A DNA stretch of 64,000 nt from the NCBI RefSeq assembly GCF_017301615.1, contig NZ_CP059066.1, forward strand, positions 930,001-994,000, given 5' to 3'. The position numbers and the translations under genes are program-made. Shown here one piece after another: positions 1 to 7,823 of the stretch. Below the pieces are notes generated by a model that searched no databases, was not told the DNA's origin, and saw only the letters and a program-made list of their open reading frames with translations. The first letter of the stretch is position 1, and each line of letters begins with the position of its first letter. Source of the stretch: Koleobacter methoxysyntrophicus. Lineage in GTDB: Bacteria; Bacillota; Thermosediminibacteria; Koleobacterales; Koleobacteraceae.

Positions 1-414
1 GATAAAAATGTCATTAAGGGCAGCCGCTGGATCCTGCTTAAAAATCCGGAGAATCTTAAAGAAAAGGAAATACCTCGTTTGGAAAAACTGCTTTCGATTA
101 ATAAGAACCTTTCCACCGTATACATTTTGAAAGATGAGCTAAAAACAATCTGGCAATGTAATGACCGCCAGCAGGTGTCAAAAGCGCTTGATGAGTGGTG
201 CACAAAAGCATTGGAATCCGGTATACCTGCATTAAAACGGTTTGTGAAAACCTTACGACGCCATGAATACGGTATCCTTAATCACGCTGATTATCCAATA
301 CATACGAGTAAGCTGGAAGGGATAAACAATAAAATTAAGGTTATCAAACGTCAAGCTTATGGCTTCCATGACCTGGAGTATTTTATCTTAAAAGTTAAAC
401 AAGCCTGCTCATGA
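1..414 (+). CDS. ISL3-family transposase, C-terminal part (cut by window edge)
   Basis: The reading frame is open from base 1, so only the last 137 codons are visible and the true start lies outside the window. The visible part holds KGSRWILLKNPENL, then a helical stretch, then LRRHEYGILNHADYPIHTSKLEGINNKIKVIK, and ends in the usual short tail. These are the conserved C-terminal blocks of DDE transposases of the ISL3 family; the acidic residue in SKLEGIN is the expected last member of the catalytic triad. The tail is intact, so this end of the element looks complete. It lies just beyond the 3' end of grdX, in the opposite orientation. Whether the missing 5' part is intact cannot be seen. Confidence 0.85.
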   Translation, partial: DKNVIKGSRWILLKNPENLKEKEIPRLEKLLSINKNLSTVYILKDELKTIWQCNDRQQVSKALDEWCTKALESGIPALKRFVKTLRRHEYGILNHADYPIHTSKLEGINNKIKVIKRQAYGFHDLEYFILKVKQACS

Positions 415-437
415 AAGCGTTAGTTCACCAACGCTTT
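414..437 (+). terminator. Hairpin directly after the transposase stop
   Basis: AAAGCGTT and AACGCTTT form an 8-bp inverted repeat around an 8-base loop, starting at the last base of the transposase stop codon. There is only a short T run, so it may be a weak terminator or part of the insertion-sequence end. Confidence 0.4.
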
Positions 438-575
438 TGGAGATGATCCTCTTTGTTTAATTCAATCATATCCATCACACCCCCCTTCAAATTATTTTTA
501 TTAAGCTAAAAAATTACAATGCAGCGTGGAAACTACTATAATAAGAACAGCCCAGATAATTTTTGCGTAAAAAAA

Positions 576-956
576 TCAACGGGATTCAAGGGCCTCTTTT
601 ATAAGGGTATAATCCATAAATGCCAGGTCTTTTTTTATATCATCGGCCATAGGAGGAATTGGCTTTACTTTAAGAAACTTTTCCATTATAAGGATGCTGT
701 CTCCTATAACCCTTACCGAATCAATATCAACAGGACCGGGTCCGGCCGATAGAATGACCGTTCTGTAAGGAGTTTGATTTGGTTTTATTCCTCCTACCAA
801 TGGATGGGTTATAAGTATGTAGCCTTTGTGAATTAAATCACGTGCTTCGGTTAAAATCTTCATCGGCGGAAAATTCATATACCTTATTTCACCCTTTACA
901 GGCTCCTTTAAGAAATACGGGTTGTTCGTTATTACGGTATATTCGCCAGTTTTCAT
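576..956 (-). CDS. grdX: GrdX family protein (glycine/sarcosine/betaine reductase-associated)
   Basis: A 126-residue soluble protein resembling GrdX, the small protein of unknown biochemical role encoded at the head of glycine, sarcosine and betaine reductase operons in amino-acid-fermenting Clostridia. The VITNNP start, the THPLVGGIKPNQTPYRTVIL block and a helical C-terminus fit that family by my recognition of the pattern. A strong site (GAAGGAG) precedes the ATG. The tandem glycine riboswitch upstream supports the assignment independently. No other grd gene follows: downstream there is only about 160 bp and then the ISL3 transposase on the opposite strand, so this copy looks cut off from its operon, or its partners lie beyond the window. 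Confidence 0.75.
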   Translation of the reverse strand: MKTGEYTVITNNPYFLKEPVKGEIRYMNFPPMKILTEARDLIHKGYILITHPLVGGIKPNQTPYRTVILSAGPGPVDIDSVRVIGDSILIMEKFLKVKPIPPMADDIKKDLAFMDYTLIKEALESR

Positions 957-1030
957 TCCCTCTTCTCCTTCTTTCGTTTTCCGACCCCTTACGTGTTATG
1001 GTTCCCAACCCAAAATTCCCTTTATACCTT

Positions 1031-1093
1031 TAACAAACAAAAAGACAGAGATTATTATCATCGGCAAATAATCTGCCGATAATAATCTCTGTC
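1031..1093 (-). terminator. Intrinsic terminator of the glycine riboswitch
   Basis: GACAGAGATTATTATC and its complement flank a short centre and are followed on the minus strand by a T-rich run (TTTTTGTTTGTT). It sits directly after the second glycine aptamer and before grdX, so it is the expected expression platform, with glycine binding thought to favour read-through. Confidence 0.8.
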
Positions 1094-1276
1094 CGCTGAC
1101 CTGAGAGATTCTTCCCTAAAAAAGGGAATTACTCCTTCGGTGCTGCCTGTACCGGCAGCTCTCCAGAGCACCGTCGTGATGCGATCCTTTTGCCTGAGAG
1201 TTTCTCCGCAAACCGGCCATTTTGCAGATTACCCCTTCGGCGCCCTTAGAAGGGTCTCTCTCGCACCCTTCATCCG
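1094..1276 (-). promoter_or_regulatory. Tandem glycine riboswitch (two aptamers)
   Basis: On the minus strand the RNA shows two successive gcvT-type aptamers. The first has GAGAGACCC, then GCGCCGAAGGGGTAA, then CTCTCAGGCAAAAGGA. The second has GGAGAG, then GCACCGAAGGAGTAA, then CTCTCAGGTCAGCGGACAGA. These are the diagnostic conserved blocks of glycine aptamers, and the tandem arrangement is the classic cooperative form. A strong terminator follows and then grdX, which fits control of glycine reductase metabolism by glycine. Boundaries are approximate. Confidence 0.93.
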
Positions 1277-1290
1277 ATTTTATCGGTATT

Positions 1291-1320
1291 ATTATATTGA
1301 ATTCCATTTATATTTTACAA
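1291..1320 (-). promoter_or_regulatory. Sigma-A-type promoter of the riboswitch-grdX transcript
   Basis: The minus strand reads TTGTAA, an 18-base spacer and TATAAT, placed about 15 bases upstream of the first aptamer. Confidence 0.7.
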
Positions 1321-1407
1321 TAAAAAATGTTTTTTTTCTACTATTTTTTAAAAATTTTTCGGAAAATCTCCCCGCAAGGTTACCCGCTATATGCATCTTA
1401 ATTTAAT

Positions 1408-2175
1408 TCATATCCTGAATACTTCTTTTGCATTGGCTGTGGTTATTTTCGCAAGCTCCTCAAAGGTAATCCCCTTTATCTCGGCTGCCTTTTGAGCCAC
1501 CAGCTTCACATAAGCAGGTTCATTCCTTTTCCCCCTGTAAGGCTCCGGCGTCAGATAGGGACAATCCGTTTCCACAAGGAACCTATCCAGGGGCACATAC
1601 CTTGCCACCTCCACTAACCTTCTGGCATTTGAATATGTAATTGGCCCGGCAAAAGATATGTAGAAACCCATTTTTATACATTCCTCTGCCATTTCCCTGC
1701 TGCCGGAAAAACAGTGCAGTACGCCTCCAACCCTTCCTGCCCGTTCTTCCTTCAGGATTTTAAGCACATCGCCGTGGGCATCCCTATCGTGGACTACTAT
1801 GGGCAGATCCAGTTCTTTTGCCAGGGCTATCTGGTGGCTAAACACCCTTTTCTGGACATCCCGTGGGGAAAGGTCCCTGTAATAATCGAGACCTATTTCC
1901 CCAACTGCAACAACTTTTTTCTTCGTTTTTGCGAGATTGTATATCAATTCTAAGACATCATCAGAAGCGTCCTTTGCATCATGGGGATGCACCCCTACGG
2001 CAGCATAAATATCTTCATATTTTTCTGCCATATTGCATGCATTTAGTGAGGATTCTTTATCAAACCCTATGTGGATTATGGTCGTTATCCCCTCTTTTTT
2101 CGCTCTTTCAATGACCCTGTCGCGGTCCCTGTTAAACCGCCTGTCATCCAGGTGAGCATGGGTATCTATAAGCAT
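1408..2175 (-). CDS. tatD: TatD-family metal-dependent hydrolase/DNase
   Basis: About 255 residues, the usual length for the TatD/YcfH family. Metal-binding signatures appear in order: DTHAHLDD at the N-terminus, GEIGLDYYRD near residue 92, IVVHDRDA near 127, HCFSG near 154 and ETDCPYL near 203. Family members are 3'-5' exonucleases and candidate D-amino-acyl deacylases. The ATG at 2175 is preferred because AAAGGAG sits eight bases upstream; a GTG one codon earlier is possible. It follows metG as yabD follows metS in Bacillus subtilis. A gap of about 110 bp separates them. Confidence 0.93.
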   Translation of the reverse strand: MLIDTHAHLDDRRFNRDRDRVIERAKKEGITTIIHIGFDKESSLNACNMAEKYEDIYAAVGVHPHDAKDASDDVLELIYNLAKTKKKVVAVGEIGLDYYRDLSPRDVQKRVFSHQIALAKELDLPIVVHDRDAHGDVLKILKEERAGRVGGVLHCFSGSREMAEECIKMGFYISFAGPITYSNARRLVEVARYVPLDRFLVETDCPYLTPEPYRGKRNEPAYVKLVAQKAAEIKGITFEELAKITTANAKEVFRI

Positions 2176-2288
2176 CACACGTTCTCCTTTCAGAAGCTTT
2201 GACTTGTTATGTTACCTTTAATCCTGTCGATAGGCTTCCGCTAGCATTTTAGCATGTTCAAATTCTCTATCGCATTACCTTCTTTTTA

Positions 2289-4268
2289 TTACGTTACCTT
2301 CAGCCCTGACGGCAGGTCTCTGTCAATGGTTAAGACTGCCAGCCTCTTATCCCCCTTATCCGAGGCCGCCAAAATCATCCCCTGGGATTCTACACCCCTT
2401 AATTTTACGGGCTTCAAATTTGCTACAAGGACCACCTTCTTACCTTCCAGATCCTCCGGGGAATAGAATTGGGCAATCCCCGAAACTACCTGCCGTTTTT
2501 CTCCACCTACATCCAGTTCAAGTTTCAAAAGCTTATCGGCCCCTTCTATCCGTTCTGCCTTGAGGACATCAGCAACCCTCAAATCCAGTTTTGCAAAATC
2601 ATCAATAGTTATATAATCCGCATTTCCATTGTTTTCTCGTTTTACAGTTTTCCCTTTATTTCCTTCACTGCTTTTTTCGTTATTTCTATCCTGTTTCTGT
2701 AAAACATCGGTTTTATTATCTCCATTTTCCTCAATTCTGGGGAAAATGGGCTGACCCCTGCTAACCTTTATTCCCGGCTGAAGGTTGCCCCATTTAAGTA
2801 CACTCTCCCAGGTGCCGAGGTTTTCATCCTTTATTCCCAGCTGTGACCATATCTTCCGGGGTGTATTGGGCATAAAGGGGGAGATTAACACGGAGATTAT
2901 CCTTATGGCCTCGGCAAGGTTATAAAGCACGGTCCCCAGTCTGTCTTTGCTGTTTTCGTCTTTAGCAATGACCCAGGGCATTGTCTCATCTATATACTTG
3001 TTTGTCCTGCCTATAAGCCTCCATATCTCTGACAGGGCATTAGAAAACTGGAGCTTGTTCATCAATTCCTCTACCCTTAACGGGGTCTCAACAGCCATAT
3101 TTATCAGGTCCCGGTCATAATCCCCTTCTTCTTGGGGAGCAGGAATACAGCCGCCGAAATATTTCTCTATCATTGTTACAGTCCTGTTTATGAGGTTCCC
3201 AAGGTCATTGGCCAGGTCATAATTTATCCTGTCTATGAGGGCCCGGTTTGAGAAAACACCATCGGCACCAAAGGGAATCTCACGCAAGAGGAAATACCTT
3301 ACGGCATCTACCCCGTATTTCTCTACCAGGATAACGGGATCTATTACATTGCCTTTCGATTTTGACATCTTACCCCCTTCCAGGATAAGCCACCCGTGAC
3401 CGAAGACCTGCTTTGGAAGCTCGATACCCAAAGCCATAAGCATAATGGGCCATATGATGGTATGAAACCTCACTATCTCTTTGCCCACCAGATGGACATC
3501 TGCCGGCCAGTACCTTTTGAATTTCGAGTCATCTTCCGTCTCATAGCCCAATGCAGTAATATAGTTGGAAAGGGCATCTATCCATACATAAATAACATGA
3601 TCGGGGTCAAAGGAAACCGGGATACCCCATTTAAAACTGGTCCTGGATACACACAGGTCTTCAAGGCCGGGTTTTAAGAAGTTGTTTATCATCTCATTCT
3701 GCCTCGATGGCGGTTGAATGAATTCCGGGTTGTTTTTTATATATTCCATCATCCTGTCCTGGTATTTGGACAGCCTGAAGAAATACGCTTCTTCCTTGAT
3801 CAGTTCCACATCCCTGCCGCAGTCAGGGCATTTACCGTCATTTAACTGCCTTTCCGTCCAGAAGGCTTCACACGGTGTGCAGTACCATCCTTCATATTCA
3901 CCCTTATAAATATCCCCCTGGTCATATAGCTTTTTGAATATCTTCTGGACTGCCTTTTTGTGCCTTTCATCAGTAGTCCGTATAAAATCATCATTGGATA
4001 TATCCAGTATTGACCACAGTTTCTTTATACCGGCCACAATCCTGTCCACATATTCTTTGGGTTCCATTCCCTTCTCCGTAGCTATCCTTTCTATCTTCTG
4101 GCCGTGCTCATCGGTTCCGGTCAGGAAGAACACATCATAACCGGTAAGCCTTTTGAATCTGGCCATCGCATCGGCAGCAACGGTAGTATACGAATGACCT
4201 ATATGAAGTTTATCACTGGGATAATATATTGGTGTTGTAATGTAAAAGGTTTTTCTTTTTGACAGCAT
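2289..4268 (-). CDS. metG: Methionyl-tRNA synthetase
   Basis: A 659-residue class I aminoacyl-tRNA synthetase that charges tRNA-Met. The HIGH motif is at residues 22-25 and KMSKS near 299. One zinc knuckle (CTPC...CPDC) lies near residues 129-150, the bacterial MetRS type with a single CXXC pair set. A variable Lys/Asn/Glu-rich linker near residues 510-550 leads to a C-terminal EMAP/Trbp-type tRNA-binding domain (about 555-659; LDLRVADVLKAERIEGADKL), as in dimeric bacterial enzymes. GAGGAGGT precedes the ATG by six bases. A T-box leader with a Met (AUG) specifier lies upstream, so uncharged tRNA-Met should induce expression. Confidence 0.98.
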   Translation of the reverse strand: MLSKRKTFYITTPIYYPSDKLHIGHSYTTVAADAMARFKRLTGYDVFFLTGTDEHGQKIERIATEKGMEPKEYVDRIVAGIKKLWSILDISNDDFIRTTDERHKKAVQKIFKKLYDQGDIYKGEYEGWYCTPCEAFWTERQLNDGKCPDCGRDVELIKEEAYFFRLSKYQDRMMEYIKNNPEFIQPPSRQNEMINNFLKPGLEDLCVSRTSFKWGIPVSFDPDHVIYVWIDALSNYITALGYETEDDSKFKRYWPADVHLVGKEIVRFHTIIWPIMLMALGIELPKQVFGHGWLILEGGKMSKSKGNVIDPVILVEKYGVDAVRYFLLREIPFGADGVFSNRALIDRINYDLANDLGNLINRTVTMIEKYFGGCIPAPQEEGDYDRDLINMAVETPLRVEELMNKLQFSNALSEIWRLIGRTNKYIDETMPWVIAKDENSKDRLGTVLYNLAEAIRIISVLISPFMPNTPRKIWSQLGIKDENLGTWESVLKWGNLQPGIKVSRGQPIFPRIEENGDNKTDVLQKQDRNNEKSSEGNKGKTVKRENNGNADYITIDDFAKLDLRVADVLKAERIEGADKLLKLELDVGGEKRQVVSGIAQFYSPEDLEGKKVVLVANLKPVKLRGVESQGMILAASDKGDKRLAVLTIDRDLPSGLKVT

Positions 4269-4354
4269 ACAGCAACCTCCTCACCTATCAATTTCAATTT
4301 TCCCTTTTCCCAATATTAAACCCTGACCTTTTTATCCGTTTAACCTTGAAATAA

Positions 4355-4655
4355 ATAAAAAACCTCACCTCCTGAATTTTTTTCAGGGGCGAGGATTGTT
4401 ACCCCGCGGTACCACCCTAGTTCACCGCAGCTTCACAGCTGCAGCCTCAACAGGTAAGAACTTTTACCTAAGGGTTATAACGGTCCCTCCTTATCCGGGA
4501 TTCCGTTGCAGCCTACTCCGGTTTCAGCTGCAAAGTTCAGGGGCCATCTTCAATATGGTTCCCGACACCGGCTCTCACCCCTCCGGCTCTCTTTAGTCAG
4601 GTTCCATATCTACTCTTCCCGTCATTACTTTTGAAGATATTTTTGCCTTTTTCAT
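4355..4655 (-). promoter_or_regulatory. T-box leader, Met specifier, upstream of metG
   Basis: The minus strand carries the T-box core AGGGTGGTACCGCGG (4404-4418) followed by an intrinsic terminator hairpin (CCTCGCCCCTGAA pairing with TTCAGGAGGTGAGG, then six T; about 4361-4394). In Stem I the specifier loop reads GAAG-ATG-GCCCCTGAAC, placing AUG at 4545-4547, which matches metG. The mechanism known for this class is antitermination by uncharged tRNA, here tRNA-Met. Confidence 0.93.
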
Positions 4656-4661
4656 ATTAAA

Positions 4662-4690
4662 AATATACAAAAATATTAGGTTTATGTCAA
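4662..4690 (-). promoter_or_regulatory. Sigma-A-type promoter for T-box-metG
   Basis: Minus strand TTGACA (4685-4690), a 17-base spacer and TATATT (4662-4667), just upstream of the T-box leader. Confidence 0.8.
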
Positions 4691-4830
4691 GTTCAGGGGT
4701 GTTTTTTTCTGCGCCTGAATGACTTTTTCCCCCTTCCTACCTACCTATTTAAATTTTAGAGAATAAAAAAATACAAATAATTATCCAAAAAAAAAATAAA
4801 AAAAAATTAATAAACATACATAAAAAGTTA

Positions 4831-4859
4831 TTGACTGTTATTGGCATATCTGGTATACT
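4831..4859 (+). promoter_or_regulatory. Sigma-A-type promoter of the abrB-like gene
   Basis: TTGACT at 4831-4836 and TATACT at 4854-4859 are 17 bases apart, about 65 bp before the start codon. Confidence 0.8.
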
Positions 4860-4923
4860 CTAGGTACGGATGTCGAAATATGTAATATTTTAAATAATTT
4901 AATGTAAGGGGGCAAAAAATGAG

Positions 4924-5163
4924 ATGAAATCAACGGGTATTGTAAGAAAAGTAGATGAACTGGGAAGGGTGGTAATTCCAATTGAGCTTAGGAGAACGCT
5001 GGGTATAGCAGAAAAAGACGCTCTAGAAATCTATGTAGATGCTGATAAGATAATATTAAAGAAATACCAGCCGGCATGTATTTTTTGCGGCACAGCAGAA
5101 AACATGACATCTTTCATGGGCAAAAATATCTGCGGAAACTGTATTGAAGAGCTAAAGAAATAG
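4924..5163 (+). CDS. abrB: AbrB/SpoVT-family transition-state regulator
   Basis: A 79-residue protein with the swapped-hairpin DNA-binding domain of AbrB (STGIVRKVDELGRVVIPIELRRTLGI, residues 3-28). The C-terminal half carries CIFCG and CGNC, a four-cysteine knuckle found in clostridial AbrB paralogues and likely to bind zinc. An ATG five bases earlier (4919) reaches a stop after two codons, so the ATG at 4924, behind AAGGGGG, is the start. It is on the plus strand, divergent from metG, and sits between metG and the rsmI cluster as abrB does in Bacillus subtilis. It is closed by its own terminator. In Bacillus, AbrB represses post-exponential genes; the target set here is unknown. Confidence 0.92.
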   Translation: MKSTGIVRKVDELGRVVIPIELRRTLGIAEKDALEIYVDADKIILKKYQPACIFCGTAENMTSFMGKNICGNCIEELKK

Positions 5164-5186
5164 AAACAACTTAATTTGGCTAAAGT

Positions 5187-5220
5187 AAAGTCCTTGTTTA
5201 CTTAACAAGGACTTTATTAT
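5187..5220 (+). terminator. Terminator of the abrB-like gene
   Basis: AAAGTCCTTGTT and AACAAGGACTTT form a 12-bp stem with a five-base loop, followed by ATTATTTC. Confidence 0.75.
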
Positions 5221-5388
5221 TTCACAAAATAAAAGATGATTCTACTGTAAAAACCTATTTTATTGTCTCGGCACTACTTTATAGGTGTTAACCTTTAAAA
5301 CATACACTATAAAAAGATACAAAAGAAAACTTTAAAACTTTCTACTGTAGAATCAAAGATAAGGTTTTGTAAAAAAATATCGAAAGAT

Positions 5389-6078
5389 TTATTGACTCGT
5401 AAATATTTCTCTTTCGTATTCAATGTGTCTTTTTGCCGCCTCTAAGGCCTTTTCCTCTTTTCTAGCCAGTATCCCCGTCATGATCTCTTTATGCTGGGCT
5501 AAGAGTTCCCCCCGCCGAAAAGACCCTATTGATACGCTGCTGTATTGTTTTACTAGCAAGTCCATAAGCATTCTCAGCGTATCTTTTAAGACAAGATTAC
5601 GGGTCAATTGAGCTATGCCGGTATGAAAATCCACATCTTGTTTGAAGAGCCTGTTTAAAGCTGATTTTCCACCGATTTCAGATTCAAGGGACTTTTTTAT
5701 TCTATAGAGGTCTTCATCAGCGGCACGGTTAACAGCAAGTTTTACCACTTTTAACTCTATAATTTCCCTGGTTTCCAATATGTCAAGGACTTGGGCTTTT
5801 TCAAGGTTTAGCTGGTGCTTCTTTAAGGAGAAATAATCGGTTTTATAATAGTCTTTTAGAAACCTCCCTCCCCCCGGTATGCTTTCAATAATCCCTTTGG
5901 ACTCCAGTACCCGGAAGGCCTCCCTTAGTATACTTCTGCTCACCCCCATGGTCTTCATCATTTCTCTTTCCGGAGGGAACTTGTCTCCGGGTTTAATCTG
6001 ACCACTGTCAATCAAACCCTTTATCTGGTCAATTACACTTTCATAAAGCCTCACACTCTTGACCGGTTGGAAATTCAT
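5389..6078 (-). CDS. FadR-subfamily GntR transcriptional regulator
   Basis: 229 residues. The N-terminal winged helix-turn-helix (about residues 8-75) shows the GntR signature PGDKFPPEREMMKTMGVSRS followed by REAFRVLESKGIIES. The C-terminal FCD ligand-binding domain (about 85-220) carries metal-site residues such as DVDFH near 148-152 and HIEYE near the end. FadR-type regulators bind small carboxylates. The gene starts 13 bases after proC stops, behind AAGGAGGG, so it should be in the proC transcript and therefore under the proline T-box. Its ligand is not evident. The inverted repeat TTCTACTGTAGAA at 5340-5352, just beyond its stop, could be an operator but could equally be chance. Confidence 0.88.
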   Translation of the reverse strand: MNFQPVKSVRLYESVIDQIKGLIDSGQIKPGDKFPPEREMMKTMGVSRSILREAFRVLESKGIIESIPGGGRFLKDYYKTDYFSLKKHQLNLEKAQVLDILETREIIELKVVKLAVNRAADEDLYRIKKSLESEIGGKSALNRLFKQDVDFHTGIAQLTRNLVLKDTLRMLMDLLVKQYSSVSIGSFRRGELLAQHKEIMTGILARKEEKALEAAKRHIEYEREIFTSQ

Positions 6079-6091
6079 AAAACACCCTCCT

Positions 6092-6913
6092 TCACATTTC
6101 CATACCCAGTTCCTTGGAACGCTGTGCAGCCCTGTTAATGGCCTTAATCAAGGAATTCCTGAAACCCGCCTTTTCGAGAACTGTTAGGCCTGCAAAGGTA
6201 GTCCCCCCGGGTGAGGTAACCTTTTGTCGTAAGGCTGTTGGTTCCTCCCCTGTCTCAATGAGCATCCTGGCAGCACCCAGCACGGTTTGAACGGCTAGCT
6301 CCTTTGAAACTTCAGAACTTAGCCCTGCTTTTATGCCGGCATCAACCATCGCTTCAATCATCAGGTAAACATAGGCCGGGCCGCTTCCACTGAGGCCGGT
6401 AACAGCATCCAGAGCCGTTTCTTCTACAACTATAACCTTACCTATGGAAGAAAAGATCTCCCTCCCAATAGCCTCATCTTCTTTATCAGCATATTTACCT
6501 AGAGCCAGAGCCGTAGCAGATTCTTTTACAAGGCATGAAGTATTGGGCATAGCCCTTATAATCGGGACTTCTTTTCCCACTAGGGTTTGAATCAGGTCTG
6601 TACCTATCCCGGCAACTACGGAGAGGATTAAATGAGATCGCGTTACATGTACCTTAATGGTCTTCAACACCTCTCTTACATCTTTCGGCTTGACGGCAAG
6701 AATGATAATATCAGCCATTTGAAGCATTAGGGCTTTGTCATAGGTTATATTTACGCCCCATTTTTCTCCCAGTTTGTTCAACTTAGCCCTGTCAGATTTA
6801 TTTGTAACGTAAATACTTTCGGGTTTTATCAGGTTTGAACTTAACAGTCCCCAAATCATTGCCTGAGCCATAGAGCCTGCTCCGATAAAACAGATTTTTT
6901 TGCCTTCAAGCAT
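6092..6913 (-). CDS. proC: Pyrroline-5-carboxylate reductase
   Basis: 273 residues, normal for the family. It catalyses the last step of proline synthesis, NAD(P)H reduction of 1-pyrroline-5-carboxylate. The Rossmann motif IGAGSMAQAM is at residues 10-19. The C-terminal dimerisation domain carries TGLSGSGPAYVYLMIEAM and RQKVTSPGGTTFAGL, the family signature. AAGGAGGAAGG precedes the ATG. The leader is a T-box whose specifier reads CCC (Pro), so proline starvation is sensed directly. gntR follows in the same operon. No proA or proB is in the window. Confidence 0.97.
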   Translation of the reverse strand: MLEGKKICFIGAGSMAQAMIWGLLSSNLIKPESIYVTNKSDRAKLNKLGEKWGVNITYDKALMLQMADIIILAVKPKDVREVLKTIKVHVTRSHLILSVVAGIGTDLIQTLVGKEVPIIRAMPNTSCLVKESATALALGKYADKEDEAIGREIFSSIGKVIVVEETALDAVTGLSGSGPAYVYLMIEAMVDAGIKAGLSSEVSKELAVQTVLGAARMLIETGEEPTALRQKVTSPGGTTFAGLTVLEKAGFRNSLIKAINRAAQRSKELGMEM

Positions 6914-6954
6914 GACTCCTTCCTCCTTAGAAACATCTCAAAATTTCATTCAAT

Positions 6955-7247
6955 TAAAAAACCCTTTCGTCCAAATATGAAGGACGAAAGGGTATACTTC
7001 CGCGGTACCACCTTGCTTGATCCCTGTGAAGGGACCCACCTCTATAAGAGTACGCCTTAATTCTTTAAGGTTATACTCCCCCTTTGATAACGGACGGGAA
7101 CCCGAACAGGTTTATCACCTGTAGCTCCGGGGTGGGTTCAGAAAACTTCAGCGGCAGAACCTCCCAGCTTCCCAGGTTCTGCTCTCTGGGCGCCTCTAGA
7201 ATTCCTACTATTCCCCTTCTTAGCCTTTATCGAACTGCATTAATTTT
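6955..7247 (-). promoter_or_regulatory. T-box leader, Pro specifier, upstream of proC
   Basis: The minus strand carries GGTGGTACCGCGG (7000-7012) and a strong terminator (CCCTTTCGTCC pairing with GGACGAAAGGG and followed by six T; 6955-6992). The specifier region reads CTGAA-CCC-ACCCCGGAGC, with CCC at 7134-7136, a proline codon that matches proC. By alignment with the Met T-box in this window, ATG and CCC occupy the same position. Confidence 0.92.
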
Positions 7248-7253
7248 AAATAT

Positions 7254-7282
7254 ATTTTATCAAACACCAGGTATTATGTCAA
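7254..7282 (-). promoter_or_regulatory. Sigma-A-type promoter for T-box-proC-gntR
   Basis: Minus strand TTGACA (7277-7282), 17-base spacer, TAAAAT (7254-7259). Confidence 0.8.
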
Positions 7283-7284
7283 GG

Positions 7285-7444
7285 GTATTTTAGTGTGAGT
7301 TGTGATTATCTACCCTGAAAATAAAGTATTACCATTTTCATCCATCGGATGGTGAGGCCAGGGCTTCAAGAAAGTCTTGTGATAATGTCACCTTATAATT
7401 ATCGTGATAAAATGTTACTATAAAGAAAAGTATTTTAGTGTGAG
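7285..7444. repeat. Pair of 15-bp direct repeats in the proC-yqhV intergenic region
   Basis: GTATTTTAGTGTGAG occurs at 7285-7299 and again at 7430-7444. The rest of the stretch 7300-7565 is AT-rich and shows no convincing gene. A TATAAT-like box lies near 7487 before yqhV, without a well-spaced -35 that I can defend. Confidence 0.6.
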
Positions 7445-7565
7445 GATGCCCTTTTATATAAGATTCACAAACCGTTTGAACTTTAGTATAATAAACTAAA
7501 AGCTACAGTTCCTTCCCGATGGTAATGGTTTTTACATATTTTTTATTTTACAGGAGGTTTGCCTG

Positions 7566-7823
7566 ATGAACAGAACGGTATTAACAATGGCCATAGTTCG
7601 AATTATTTTCGGTCTTATGAGCCTTTCCGGCGCCTTTTTAATGTTAAAATTTAATCAGGTGGAAAAGGCCCTCAGGATAAACGGAATCCTGGGTTCCATA
7701 GGCCCTTTCGTCTTTATTTTTGTAAGCGGTCTGGGTATTGCAAGCCTTGCAGGGAAGCTCCCATTAGAAAAATTGGTAATGATTACAATCGGTATGGTTT
7801 TAATCCTTTTTGGAACAAGGTAA
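7566..7823 (+). CDS. yqhV: YqhV-like small membrane protein (DUF2619)
   Basis: An 85-residue hydrophobic protein with three predicted membrane segments (about 5-25, 40-58 and 66-83). The pattern VLTMAIVRIIFGLMSLSGAFLMLKFN resembles YqhV of Bacillus, a small membrane protein of unknown function. It is preceded by CAGGAGG. It is one of the few plus-strand genes here, and its 3' end overlaps the 3' end of the convergent rsmI by 24 bp. In Bacillus yqhV lies next to spoIIIA, which is not present here. Confidence 0.75.
   Translation: MNRTVLTMAIVRIIFGLMSLSGAFLMLKFNQVEKALRINGILGSIGPFVFIFVSGLGIASLAGKLPLEKLVMITIGMVLILFGTR

Noticed and set aside
1116-1406. Open frames on both strands between grdX and tatD
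   Set aside because: They lie within the glycine riboswitch and its promoter; the RNA motifs explain the sequence and the peptides look unlike proteins.
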